Below, in pieces: positions 13,136 to 26,369 of a stretch of DNA of 64,000 nt. A program made the position numbers and the translations under genes. Under the pieces are notes generated by a model. That model did no database searches, had not been told where the DNA came from, and saw only the letters and a program-made list of their open reading frames with translations. Within the stretch, counting starts at the first letter, position 1; every line of letters starts with the position of its first letter. The stretch is from Hymenoscyphus infarciens (taxonomy: Eukaryota; Ascomycota; Leotiomycetes; Helotiales; Helotiaceae): the NCBI GenBank assembly GCA_001414345.1, contig LLCB01000001.1, forward strand, positions 186,001-250,000. The letters run 5' to 3'.

Positions 13136-15876
13136 ATGACGTCCAAGAATACAGTCGATCCGGCTGCGTTGTCAGGTTTTGGCATCAACGACTTCGACGA
13201 CCCAGTGGCCTTCACCGAGACGCTGGATCAAGAGCCTCTCTTCCCGGCCGACTGGGACCAGCAGGAAACCCCTCCTTACGACGGCAACCTCTATTCCACC
13301 CCTTTGAATTGGGATCCCCCAGAGCCTAAAATCGAACCACTCCAAGCCGCGCCATACACCACCATGAATACTCTCACGCCAGCACAGCAAGAGAAGTTGC
13401 GCAACATTGCTATGCCTAATCACCTCCAATACCGCGGCCACAATAGTCCCAACTCCACGGCGAGCTATAAGAGCAATTCGGTCTCGTCGCCCGAGACGAA
13501 CGACAACAGCCGCAAGCGCAAGTCCTCTGCCTCCGGCGATGATGAAGAGGACGAGGATTCTGCAGAAGGACATCCACCAGTGAAGAAGACGGCGCATAAT
13601 ATGATTGAGAAGCGATATCGAACAAACTTGAATGACAAGATTGCTGCTCTGAGAGACAGTGTACCAAGTCTCCGGATTATGACCAAGAGTGCTCGCGGAG
13701 AAGATACCGCTGACGATAGAGAAGAGCTTCACGGATTGACACCTGCTCATAAATTAAACAAGGCAACCGTTAGTACATCCTTTCACTCCAACCAGGAATC
13801 AGCCCAACTCACTCCTATTAGGTTCTTAGTAAAGCCACGGAGTACATCAACCATCTCGAGAAACGCAACAAGAGATTACTCGAGGAAAACACTGAGCAGA
13901 AAGCTCGTCTTGCTGCTTTCGAGACCTTGTTCCGCTCGGGTTCGATGGGCTTCGCTCCTACACCTCCAATAACCAACCCATTCCAATACCCCCGAGACTA
14001 CAACACACCAGGTCATTCCCCGACCGTTGACCCTCAAGGAATGATACAAGTCCCGGAAGATATTCGACGCCTTAATGCTCAAGCAAACCAACAACAAGCT
14101 TATGCTGTGCCACAACAACAACAGCAACAGCAGCAGTTCAACCAAAGACAACCAATTGGACCCAACGGTTGGCAAACTGGAGGTGGATACTTCGGCAAAT
14201 TGATGGTTGGATCGTTAGCTGGTCTTATGATCATGGAAGGATTCAGCGAAACGGAGCAGACAACTGACACCCCCGGTGGTCGTGGTCTCTCCGCACTCCC
14301 ATTCCAGCTTCTTGGAAGCCTTTCAAAGACCCTGTACTCGTCAATGGACTTTAGCCTGCTTGGTTACCACGTTTCAGCAGTTCAAACACTACATTACATG
14401 AAGGTATTCCTTATCCTTGGCGCTGTTGTGTCCATTGTCCTTCCCTCGATGTTTGCGAGAGCTCCAAAATCGAAGAGCGAAAAGACCCAGACTGCTGCCC
14501 TAGCCGCAGCGCCATCACTCGCGTCATCAATTCAAGTACGTCGACAGGCTTGGCTTACTGCAATCCAAACGGTCTGGGTTCCACGCCATAACTTCTTTCT
14601 CGAGGCGGCTGCCCTTGTTCTCAAAATTGGAAAGCTTAGCATTCGAAATTTCATCGGTTCTGATGGCTACGCCTATTTGACTGGTATTACTCAACAGGAA
14701 GAGGCTGCTCGCGTCAAAGCTTGGGAAATCGCTCTTGATGCTCAATTGGCTGGTGGTGATGTTGAGGTGAGCAAGAGTCGACTCACTTTGACCTTATTAG
14801 CTTCAGGCACGTTGCCAGATACGCCAGCCCGGTTGATGCTCAAGGCATTGCATATTCGTGTGCTTCTTTGGGAGGTTGGTAACGCCGGTTTCAATGGCTA
14901 CTACATGTTTCACGAGGTTGCTGCGAAGATGGCTAGATGGAAGTGGAATGAAGCAAAGCAAATGCAACGAATGGCACTTAAGAACAAGGACAAGAGACAG
15001 GGTGAATTTCCGGAATATCTGCAAGCTCTTCTTGAGGAGGATTGTGATGATGTTCTTACGGACTGCATCGGGCAACGCGCATACAACCTGGCCTGGAACC
15101 TTCCCACTACATACAACGTCCTCGGTTCAAGTGATGGCATGAATGGAGTCATTGATGACTTCGCTATTCGAAGTCCTCTTGATGCCGTTGCTGCTTGGTA
15201 CTCTAGTCTTGTTCTCCAGAGAGCACTGACCGCAAGCCTCGATACAAAGACTGAAGATATCGAAAAGCTCGCTTCGATCACCAAAGATATCGCTCTTGCC
15301 ATAAAAGTAGCACCAACAGGATCTCGGTCCCAAGCTCAATCCTTGGTAGCTCGTGCTCTTCTCGTAAAGGAAAAGCGCGGGGCCAACATCGCCAATTCTC
15401 TTCACGTCCTAGGCCCTTTCAAGCCAAAGGAGACGAAAGACAACGACTCCTTGATCCATTCCACCTCCTCCATCTCCACCCTCCCAGATATCAAGATGTC
15501 CCTACGCTGCGCAATGGCAATCGCATATCTCGAGCGCTTTCAATCCCCCCATAATCCCGTTGAAGCACACCGTATCATCAACAGTGTTGTCCCCGCGAAC
15601 CTCAGCCTTCTCGGTTTCACGGCTGCGTTCCATCTCATGGAGCGGTTGGATGCTCATGAGAAGATGGCTGTTAGTTGTTCCGGGGCGTTGGAGAAGTTAG
15701 CTGGTAATTTGAGGATATGGATTGGAGGCCCGGAGGGGGAGAAGAGTGGCCTAGAACGGGGGGTTAAGAGGGGAATGGTTGAACGGTGTTTGTGTGTTAC
15801 GAAACGGATTGTGGGGATGGAGAAGGATGCCGGGTATGAGAGTATGAGTGAGGTGGATGATAGTGAGGGTTGTTGA
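13136..15876 (+). CDS. srbA: Membrane-bound bHLH transcription factor, SREBP family (SrbA/Sre1-like)
   Basis: Exons 13136-13768 and 13822-15876 (53-bp intron) give 895 residues. SREBP factors are ER membrane proteins released by proteolysis to activate sterol and hypoxia genes; in Aspergillus SrbA controls ergosterol synthesis and azole response. Seen: an acidic N terminus, a bHLH at about 152-248 with HNMIEKRYR, where Tyr161 replaces the Arg of ordinary bHLH factors and is the SREBP hallmark; an expanded loop (about 181-207); an eight-Gln run (309-316); two hydrophobic segments (about 334-352 and 403-423) that fit the hairpin anchor; and a long C-terminal region matching the fungal DUF2014 domain. 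The intron falls between loop and helix 2 and rejoins VLSKATEYINHLEKRN. The start is the ATG at 13136; the frame runs upstream only from a TTG. Confidence 0.93.
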
Positions 15877-16540
15877 TCGATTCTTGCTTTGTGTTTTGGT
15901 GTGGGTTGAGTGAGTGAGTGAATGGTTTTTTTCGAGGTTGTTTGTACATTGACTTTGACATTGGATGGGTGGATCATGGGTGGGATTTGCTTTTGGGGGC
16001 GTTTTGATAATGGGCCTCATTGCGATTTGGGATATGTGTGTGAGGGGGCGTTTTTGAGAACAAAACTTGGCTTTGATTTTCTTTCTTTCATGAAGATGTT
16101 GCGCTTTCTTTTGCGTCTTTTAAAATCACCTATATATACCGCTCTTGCATTACATTTATATTATACTCTATACTCTACACCATTCTTTTGTTTATTCATT
16201 CTCTTTTGTGGTGGTGACGGGAAAAGGGAGTGGCGGGGATGATGAGTTAGAATGATAATATATATCACCATATCTAAGTCTTTGAAAAGACACGTTGAAA
16301 CTACCAGTTTTGATTTTCACGGTGATTTGTTTTGCCACTTAGTGAACAGATCTCTTTTTCCAGAGGCCCGACGTCTCCTATCAACAGAGAATTCCATAAA
16401 ATGAAAAGGGAACATCCCCAGAACATTAGAACCTTGGAAAGGTTCAAAGAAGGCGTTATCAGTAAACTTGAGACCTAACCATTTCGTGAAGTAATTAAAC
16501 GATCAAAGGGGTAATCCACCTTAGCCTCAGGAATTTCAAC
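15877..16540. other. Downstream region of the SREBP gene
   Basis: This is GT-rich then AT-rich sequence with no supported gene, probably 3' UTR and spacer up to the inverted-repeat element. Confidence 0.4.
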
Positions 16541-16542
16541 TA

Positions 16543-17033
16543 CAGCGATGTGCACGTCCTGCTTTAAAAAACGTGATTTTCTAGGAACATAAAAAAAGGT
16601 TACGAACACCTCTTTTCTAACTAACCCCCTTATATTACTCTATAACCACGCCTCTAGGGCTTAAACTCTACGAGTTAATTAAGCTTTAGTAGTTCCTAAC
16701 TAAGTGTATCTATATATATTTAAATATAGAGACCTAGTTAAAGAAAATTATTAAGAGGGGTAAAACCTCGATTTTATAAGGCTTAGACTCGGTTACGCGC
16801 TAAGACCCCTGTTCGTAGCCTTTACTCTTTTACCTCTTTTAAGGCTATTAAAGAACAACGCTTCTAGAGTATCTAAAAAGTATCTAAGAAAATGCTTAAG
16901 TTTAATTACCTCGTCGGGTTTAAATCTTAGAGGCGTGGTTGTAGAGTAATATAAGGGGGTTAGTTATAAAAGAGGTGTTCGTAACCTTTTTTTAACAGGG
17001 CGGATTAGTTAAAGCAGGACGTGTACATCGCTG
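16543..17033. mobile_element. 491-bp non-autonomous TIR element, Tc1/mariner-like (TA flanks)
   Basis: Long imperfect terminal inverted repeats start CAGCGATGTRCACGTCCTGC at both ends. The match continues inward for about 140 bp (including shared GGTTACGAACACCTC and ACTAACCCCCTTATATTACTC blocks). TA dinucleotides at 16541-16542 and 17034-17035 fit a Tc1/mariner or pogo-type target duplication. The centre is AT-rich and encodes nothing, so this is a MITE-like derivative. Confidence 0.8.
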
Positions 17034-18840
17034 TAGCATTTCCAGCCTAAGCTAACCAAAACCATGACCAATGTCAAAGCAAGAATAAGAGTAGCTGTTG
17101 TTTTATAGTTTGGGAGGTCTCTTCTAATAAGTAGATAAATTGGAATGAGTCATTTTTCGAGGGGGGTTTTACTGTCGAAGTGATGTTTTATATATCCTTG
17201 ATAAGTACAAAAAACCCTGAGATAAGGAGGATGATTTTAGTTTATGTATACCTGAGGAAGTGATATTGTTTGTGGAGTTATTTTGACGGTTTAGAGGCAC
17301 GGGGTATTTAATGGGATGATTCCGCTCTCGCTTGTTTAAAGGGCTTCTGATTCTATCTATTTGGGAATATAGCTTGTTGACTATCGCCTATATCGTTGAA
17401 CGAATGTCATTGTTTCTCATATGTTACTTTGATGAGTGGTGAGTTTCGTGTTAGAATTGTGGTAAGAGGGTCGTTTTCATAGATGTATGTTGAATACTTT
17501 GCTCTCTGTGAAGCGATTCGTTAATCATATGACAGACTATCTTTTTGATCACCAGACGGTAGAGTCAATGATAAGACGAAATTCGAAGAGTGCCGAGTTC
17601 TGCATCTGGAACACACAACCTGTGGAATTTTCCATGGAGCGGTCCCTTTTGGAAGTTCCTGGGCGATTTTTATAGAGTAAAACCATTCAGAGAAATATGA
17701 ACTGGAACCCTAGGTTCCAGAGTAAGTAATCCTAGACCTAGTGCTACATAGACGTGATTTCAAAGTGATTTTAAAAGTGAACTTAGGTTCTATTTTGTAA
17801 AACTTAAGCGAAAATGAGTCTATATTTAGAACTAGCTTATTTTCTGTTTGAAAAATCCCGCGATACCTAATACTAGTGTGAGTGTGAGTGGGAAGAAGGA
17901 GGGAGAGTGATCGGAGTATCAGTTTTTTAGCCCTAGATTTCTGGACTTCCATGGAACCATCCACGGAATAGGAGGTCCACTCTAGAGCTACCCAGGAAAT
18001 AGACATGGAAGTACCATGGTTTTCCAGATGCCGACCTGACTGATAGTGGTTCTTCTTAGTTAGGTCTTCTGACCAGCTGGATAAGTTCACTAACCAAAAA
18101 TCTACAGATATTGAACTATTATGCTCCACAGGTTGGTGTGTTACATATCCTAGATGGCATGAAATTTTATACACCTTCAAATACTCATTCACGATTTTGA
18201 ATTTCTGACAGAGAATAATCAGCTTAGTGCAAAATTACCCATTTGAAGCCTTTTGTCAACATGAGCTCTGCACAAGGAAAGACACAAAGCTGCGACAAAG
18301 TTCTTACCCCTTATGAATACGTTTGAGGCACAATGTCTTGAAGGGGGTAGTTGCAAATGTCGTGCTTGTCACAATACTATACTTACAGAAAGGGCAAGAA
18401 TAAGCTGAGTAGCTTTGAAGATTTAAAAACACCGCTAAGAACAAAGCTTGAGATGCGTTATCGTCGAGAACTCTTCTGCTGTCGAATTGGTATTCTTCAA
18501 TTCATGCATTTCATCGTTTTCGAAGCCTAATTAAGAGCAGGATTTTAATAGTATCAAATCCTGGTATCCTAATAATCCTGGCGGTGGGTAATAAGCTCTG
18601 CGGACTGGTTCGATATAAGTTAGAATCCACATCCTGTGGTCTTCCTCCATTTACGTTCTGTCTGTCTTGAAAAATTTGCTCGTTGGCTATTGATATAGTA
18701 AGATACTCTGAAAATTCGTCGTGCTAAGTTTCTTTTTTTTGGGAAGAAAGAGGTGCTGCCGGCACCGACTTTTTGAAAACAGTATAAAACGTGGCGAATC
18801 GTGGGGCAGGGGTCGTGATTGGGTTTAGGTTGATAGTGTG
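17034..18840. other. Spacer between the TIR element and the AT-rich block
   Basis: Moderately AT-rich sequence. Open frames at 17487-17675 (plus) and 18192-17710 (minus) carry no motif and are not called. Composition shifts sharply to RIP-type AT-rich sequence at about 18,840. Confidence 0.4.
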
Positions 18841-19133
18841 GTAGATTTGTAATATAAGTTGAAATAGCGAGAATAAGTAGTATAATAGATAGACGAACTT
18901 TATCTTCAGAATAGATATAAACTAGTAGTCTATAAAAAAGACATAAGTAGATAGAGCTACTACTTTTAACTTCTTGATTATAAAATCTTAACTATATATA
19001 ATTAATTAATCTTTATTCAATTATATATATACTAAAGAAGTAATAAAGAGTTAAATAATTCACTCTTTAATTAAAGAAATAGCTTAATTAATTAAGCTAA
19101 CGTTAATATTAATTATATTTATCATAGAATAGT

Positions 19134-19314
19134 TGTATTAAACGTAGTTTCGTTATCTTGCCCTAGTTAAGGCTCAAAAGAAAGGTAGATTTAATATAAT
19201 CAATTATATAATATATAAAACGTCTAAAGAGAGAAGAGAGTATAAGGCGCTTAAAGCTATCTACAGGTTCCTCTATCTATTAGTACTAAGAGTTACGTAG
19301 TATACTCTATAATA
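19134..19314 (-). repeat. 3' LTR (181 bp) of the minus-strand retrotransposon
   Basis: Aligned end to end with 32820-33000, both are 181 bp. It begins TGTATTAAACGTAG and ends CTCTATAATA, where the other copy keeps the canonical CA end. About 18 differences were counted by eye and all are transitions. Confidence 0.85.
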
Positions 19315-19319
19315 TACTC

Positions 19320-22300
19320 TCTCTTAAAAAACGTTCCCTTCTAAGAGTAAAATAATTAACTATTAATCCTCTATATTTAGTCTATTACTACTAAGAAGAG
19401 GGTTTAAATATACTCTTCTTTAATCCTTCTATCTTTCTTATTATACTACTCTCTAGAGCTTCCTCTTCTTCCTCCTTATCTATAAAACTTCCTAGCATTC
19501 TAAGAATAGATTTAACATAAGTAATATTATTATTTTATAAAGATTAATTATCTTAAGACTAATACTTAGATTATTAACTATCCTAGGATTATTACTTATC
19601 CTAGAATTAATATTTAGATTAATTATTATAAGTAATATCTTAAAATTTAGTTATATAATTATCTTTTAAATTATTATTAAGCTTAAATACTTAATTATTA
19701 CTAGTATTCTTCTAATACTTATATTCTTACTTAATCTTACAAATCTTTATAATTATTAAGTATTTCTACTTAGCAAAGTTAATAGCTAAAAAGCAAGGAA
19801 TTTCATAGTTATTTAAAGGGTTTATAATAATAAAGGACTTAAATTTTTAACTATTTACCTCTTATTACTATCTTATTATATACTAGTTTTAAAGAAGCTT
19901 AATTATATATTCTATTCTATTAATTATAAAGAGAGGATAAACGTTTTCTAAGACCTTTAAGGAAGTATATACTATAAAGATATTATCTCTAATTATAAGT
20001 ATTATATATAAACTTAATACTAGGTAATTTAAGACTACTGAAGTAATATCTATATACTTTATAAGATATTTAACTACTTATTATAAAGGTAACTAAATCA
20101 TATCTTACTATAGCTTATAAGTTACTACCTCTATAGCTACTTTGTTAGTTAGTAATTATAGTAACTCTTTAACCTCTCTCGTCTATAAGACTTATTATAT
20201 AGATTTCTTAGTAAGTCTTTTAAGTACTATATAATTCTATATCTAATATAAGCTACTATAAGTCTTATAAATAACATTAGCTATATATATTAAGGAGTTA
20301 TATCTTATCTAGGTATATTTATTATAGTAATAATACTTATAATATTATTAATTATATACCTTATATCTATATTATAAGTAGTTATTTAGGAATTCCTTAT
20401 AAAAGTAAAAGTAAGATTAGTATTTATAACATCTCTAGCTAAAAAGATTATAGCTCTTGGAATCCTTTAAGAGCTTATTTAGATAGTCGTGTTTCTTATA
20501 TCCTAATTCTAAGTATAATTTATATTTAAAGACTAGATTATTTAGATATTCTAATTTCTTATAACTATATTCTCTATAGTTTAGGTATACCTTTACTATA
20601 AAAGCCTATTATTCTACTATGTAATTTTAGTCTTAAGTATAATAGTATAGGCTATAAAGCTTACCGACTACCTTATAGTCTATTAATAATCTAGTATTCT
20701 TTTCACTATAGCTATATCTAGTAGAGTTAAAAACATAGTTGCTAATAAGGATTACTAAGCTATATATATAGTATATAAGAGTAACTAATAAACGTTCTAG
20801 GCTACTAGCTTATAAAGAAAGAGACATAGTATCTAGGAAGTCTAGAATAACAAAAGAGTAGATATTACCTTATATAGTCTTAATTATATATAAGATATAA
20901 TTTAGATCCTTTAATTAGTTAGTTTTAATTATAAAAGCGTTTACCTTAGCCTTATATTCACTAAGAGCTATAAATTTATATTAATCTTCTAGCTTTATAA
21001 AATGTTATAAGCTAGCTGTAGCCTTTATATAATAGTATACTTCATCTATATATACTTTATTATAGATACTATAGCTATACTCTTTAATATTAGACTATAC
21101 TTCTTAAATAATAACTATAAGAAATTAGCTACTATTTCTAAAGACTTTCTAATTTAGCTTCTAAGTAAATAAGTTACTAAGTAATTTTCTATAGTTCTTT
21201 ATAACGTTAATAAGTATACTATTATAGTATTACTAACTTAAAAACTAGATAGTAAGAGGGGTTTAGTAGTAATAAGAATATATTAGGTATATAGTTAGAA
21301 TTTCACTATAGATAGCTTAACTTAGTATAGTTAAACTAAGAAGTAAAGAGAGAGGATTCTATATAGCCTTATCGTCTTTTAACTAAATAAAAGGCTTATC
21401 TTACTTTTTATTACTATTATTAATAAAGATCTTATATTTATAAATTAATATAAAAGCTAATATAATAGCTAGGTCTCTTAAGCTACCTTTATTATTTCTA
21501 AAAACATAAATTAAACTAATAGCTTCAACTACCTAAGTCTATAAAGCTAAGACTAGAGTAGTAATAAGGACGTTAGCCTTATAATATATCTTATAAGCGA
21601 TTCTCTTAATTACTAGCTTTATAGTAGCTAGGTTAAGCTCTAGGTTATTCGGATTTAATTTAAGCTCTATTATAAAGTAGTCTAGCTAGTAATATTTAAA
21701 GTTGTTAAGATAATCGTAGATCTTCTTAATTATATAAAAAGCTAAGGTATAAATATATATATATATCTTAAATCTCTTATTACCTTATTACTTATTATTA
21801 TCTATATTTATAGTTATATTATAAAGCAGCTCCTAGAATATATATTTAATAATTATAGTTATATTTCTACTCTTATTATCTTTATCTCTATTTCTAGGAT
21901 TATTATTATAATTATTCTAAGCTACCTTATTTCATAGCTTAATAATAGATATAAAATTCTTTAGAATATAGTATATAAGGAATTTTAATTTCTTAATCCT
22001 AAGACTACTAATATAAATAACTATCTTTTCTAGTTTAAACTTCTTAAATAGTATTACTATCTTCTTAGCTAACTTATTAGTTCCTATATTAGTAGAGTAA
22101 GTAAGAAGAGTACGCTTCTTCTTATCTAGATTTATATATACTATAATAATTATATAGCCTATATAATTAGTCTTATAAATAGTAACGCCTCCTTAGATTA
22201 GAATAAAGAGGATTATACTTTTATAGGACTTAAAGTTTACTAAGTAGTTAGATAAGAAGCTATAAATAATATATTAGATAAATAAGTTTATAAAGAAACG

Positions 22301-23035
22301 TCTATAATAGTTCTTCTAAAAATTTAAAAGCTTAAAGTAAAGGGAATTATTAAAATTAATAAATAGTATAAGAATAAAGGCTAGTATATACTATAATATA
22401 ATGTTTTTTAAGTTAACTAAACATCTAATATTAATATAGCGTACTACGTCCTTTAAGAGTTAGTTAGTTATCTTCAGTATTACTATAACTTTATACTTAA
22501 TCTAGTTTTTATACTCTATAACATTAAGAGCTTCTAGTCGTAATTTATTAGTAGAAATATTAATATTAATAAACACTTTAGTCTTAAGTAGTTCTCTCTA
22601 ACGTCTATTCTTTCTTATAATAAGAAGAAGAGAGAGTATACCTAGTAAGGCTTCTAAGAATTTAATAACTATTCTAGTAAGAGTATATAAGATATTTTTA
22701 AGCTTATACTAAAGAATAGTATATATCTTTAAAGCCTTAAACTTAATAATAGTTTTACTACTCTCTAAGCCTTTATCTCTATTATTAAGTAATTCGTCTT
22801 TAATATCTATATCCTTATCTAACTATTCTTATAGATTATATAGCTTCTTCTTATTTAGTCTCTAGTATTTAATATAATCGTTTACTTTAAAGTCCAGAAA
22901 TTATACTATAAGGTATTCGCTCTTATTAAGATTATAGTAGAAATAGTTTCTTAAGTCTAAGAAGGTAATAAAAGCCTTAGGCTTAGTATAATCCTAAGTA
23001 CTAAGCTTTCTACATAATCCCTTAAATCTAAACAT
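19320..23035 (-). pseudogene. Degraded long reading frame of unknown function, 3' of integrase
   Basis: One minus-strand frame can be followed from an ATG at 23035 to about 19320, next to the polypurine tract, roughly 1240 codons. It is broken almost only by TAA and TAG, which RIP makes from CAA, CAG and TGG. It still shows coding texture, with G-starting codons in phase, an EEEEEAL acidic run near the C-terminal end, and a Gln-rich stretch just before it that now reads as repeated stops. I found no motif I can name. It could be an accessory third ORF of the retrotransposon or a gene from another element inserted in the same orientation. Confidence 0.4.
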
Positions 23036-23777
23036 AGATATATTAAATTAATCTTATACTTAGTCTTAGAAGCAACTCTTATTTAATTAGAATTCGTTAA
23101 AAAAAGTATATATAAGTAGAATATATATATATATCTAGTCTTAGAATACTCTAACATAGTATAGTAGCTTACTTTCTACTTAGAGAGTAGGTTATTATAT
23201 AACTAGGAATAGATTACTTATATTAAGATTACTAGCTCTAAGTAAGTCTTTAATCTATTTAAGTAGTAGATCTAACTACTTATTATTAGTAATCTTTTAT
23301 ATAATCTCTTATACTTCTTTATATATAGAGAAGACAACTTATATAAAAGTAATACTCTTATTATTAGCCTTTATATAGAATAGAATATTAGCTAATTAAA
23401 GTATCTGAGTCTTATAGCTAGCTTAGTATATAATAGGTATTTCCTTACTACTACTAGTCTTAAGAAGAGAGGCTTTAACTTTTATATATATAATAAGCTT
23501 CTTCTCTAAGTTAAAATTCTTTACTTTAAAGGCTTTAATAAATAGATTATCTTTAATAGTATCCTCTACTTAAAGGTTTTTAACAGCAGTAGTCTTAATA
23601 GTAGTATAAATTATATATTAAGGCTTACTACTAGGATTAACCTTATCTTCGTTATCTAGCTTATTAATATATTAGTTACTACTTATCTTAAGATATATAA
23701 TAAATTATATATTTTCCTATATATAGTAGATCTTTACCTAATAAATAGAGGTATATAGACTATTAATATTAGTAAGA

Positions 23778-23889
23778 TGTCACGGAAAAAGGGGGTCTCA
23801 CGTGACCCCTTTTCCCTGTATATATAGCAGAGTTTTCACCTTCTAAATTTAAGCTTCTTAGAGCGTTTTCAACCCAAAAATACGTTACA
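23778..23889 (-). mobile_element. 112-bp solo-LTR-like insertion inside the RIP block
   Basis: It begins TGTCACGG and ends CGTTACA, and is flanked by perfect 5-bp duplications TAAGA (23773-23777 and 23890-23894). It is the reverse complement of the element at 44134-44246. It keeps GC-rich segments such as GGGGGTCTCACGTGACCCC although everything around it is RIP-damaged. Confidence 0.85.
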
Positions 23890-24169
23890 TAAGATTATAG
23901 TCTTAAAGTAAGCTATATAATACGCTATTTACTAAGTATACTATAGTTAAGGCTATATAATACTTAAGAAGATCCTAGTATTTCCTAGGTTCTTTAAGTA
24001 GTATAAAATCTAAGTAACTCTATAGTATCTTAATACGCTTTCTATTATTATTAAACTCTAGTTATTCTTCAACTTATAATTAGTATTCTCTACCTTATAT
24101 AAAAGTATTACTAAGCTAGGGTTAGGCTTTGCCTTATAAGTCTATATAACCTTAAGTAAAAAGGTTATT

Positions 24170-24395
24170 AGACTAAGGCTAGGATTCTTCTAAGTCTACG
24201 TAACCTTAAGTAAAAGAGTTATTAAGCTAAAAGTTAAGCTAAGATTTAGAGTTAGACTAAGATTTAATATTAGGCTAAGGCTTAATATTAGGCTAAGATT
24301 TAGAGTTAAGCTAAGGCTTAATATTAGGCTAAGATTTAATATTAGGCTAAGATTTAGTATTAAGCTAAGATTTAATATTAGACTAAGGTTAAGAT
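24170..24395. repeat. Minisatellite-like array, 18-21-bp units
   Basis: Variants of GGCTAAGATTTAATATTA recur about ten times in a row with point differences (GATTTAGAG, GGCTTAATATT). It lies in the retrotransposon between integrase and the extra reading frame. It may be decayed coding repeats, since the unit length is often a multiple of three. Confidence 0.7.
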
Positions 24396-26369
24396 TTACG
24401 AATTAAGTATACTAGCTCTTATATAGGTATAGTAGTAATACTCTAGGCTTCGACCTTACTAAAAGCTACTAAGAAGCCTTCGTCGTTTAAAGTAATAGTA
24501 AGTTAATTTTCCTAATTACCTTTAAACTTATTAATAGACTTTTTAATAAGTTTAACAACTAGTATTTTAAGATTTACCTTCTAATTCTTTTAAAGTATAG
24601 ATATAATCTTAAGAACTAAGAGACTCGATAAGCTACTAATGTTTATAGTATAGTTAAGAGCGTTATTGCTCTTAGTAGGTATTATACTTATAGCTATATT
24701 ATAAAAGGTTATAATAGTATTAAAGCTAGTATAGTGTTTACTAGCTTTAATTAAGCGTAGTTATTCTAGGCTACTACTAAATATTTCGTTTAATAATCTA
24801 TTAACTAGTAAATACATTATAATTATAGTACTTACTACGTACTATAATAATAGTTTTATACTATTTAACAGTTCTAAGATTAATAGACGAGATAGTAGAG
24901 ATTTAGGTTATATTAATAGATAATAGATTAAAGAATAAAAGTTATAAAATAGATAAAAGATATTATAAGGTTTAATCTACGATCTTAATATTAAGGCTTA
25001 AAATTATAGAGTTATATAATTACTATCTTAAGTATTAGGCTAAAGATAAGGTTTTTAGTAGATAATAAGTTAGTTAACTAATAAGAGCTCTTAGTCTAAT
25101 TAGATTATTATTAAAAGTAAAGACGATAGATAATGTCTAAATCTAAGATTAAGTAGATAATATCTAATCTAAGATTAAGTAAGTAGATTAAGAGATACTA
25201 AGATTAAGGAAAATATACTATTATAGAGATTATAATTAAATTGTTATAGAATAATATTATATTAATATTTTTAAAAGTATATATATACTATACTCTTTAG
25301 AGAGGACTTTATAGGTCCTTTACTAGGAATAGTTAAAACGCTATAAATAAATATAGGTTAGTTTAATACTATAGAATTAGTAAATAACTAGTTCTAATTT
25401 ATGTCTTAAATATAATTTTTAAAATTAGAAAGAATAATTTATAGAAACTATTATAAGTATACTTTCTAATAGCTAGTGCTAGTATCTAATAAAGAGTACT
25501 ATATTCTATAGAATGTTATAAGAATAGTCTACTCTATTTCTTAGCTTAGTAGGCCTTAAATACTAGAGTAGCTTACTCTTAAATAATAGAAGTAGGTTCC
25601 TATATTATGTTTTTATATCTTAACTACTTTACTCTAAAGTATAGCTATATAAGACCTTTTATTAGCTTTTATATCTCTTTGTCTAAGATTTCTTTAATAA
25701 TATATTACTCTTTACTATTAACTATAATATAGCTAGGTTTAGGCTATAAACGATTAAAGAGGTTACTCTTTATAAGTTTAAGGTATTCTATAAAAATAAC
25801 TAAATAAATAGCTTTTAGATATAAGAGTAGTTTAAGCTTAAATACTAAGTTACTAATAAGGTGAATAATCTTAAATAGTCCTAGTTTTAGGAATAAGAGC
25901 TTAGTAAAGTTTTATAAATAGTAGCTCTTCTTATAACTCTTAGCTATATAAAGGAAGGTGTAATTGTTGAATTTAGAAGATATATACTTTTTATTATAGT
26001 ATATCTTTATATATACTTATACTATTTTAACTAAGTCCTTTACCTACTTTTGTAATTAGTCTCTATATATAATAAAGTTGAAATCTAATCTTACTTCGCC
26101 TATTCTTAGTTTAGTCTTTACTTTATAGCTATATATTATTATAAATAATATAACTTCTATAAATATGTTAATAAAGGTATTTAAGAATAGCTAGATAAAA
26201 GAGATAATATCTTCCTATTTAAACTAATTATATACTTTGCTAATAATATAGTATAATATATATACTACTATCTAATTACTTCTCTTTACCTATCTATTCG
26301 CTGTTAAATAATATACTATAGTAAAGGCTAGTCTAGTCTTTAATAATTTAAAGAGTCTTTTTTAGAAGG

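Noticed and set aside
17710..18192. 160-codon minus-strand ORF near the AT-rich block
   Set aside because: No motif, start and end are arbitrary, composition is like the neighbouring non-coding DNA.
19320..23035. Idea that the degraded frame is a Starship captain (DUF3435 tyrosine recombinase) or RecQ-like helicase
   Set aside because: I looked for the expected R-H-R-Y or helicase motifs and could not read any; the frame stays unassigned.
24170..24395. CRISPR-like array
   Set aside because: The repeats are contiguous without unique spacers and the genome is eukaryotic.
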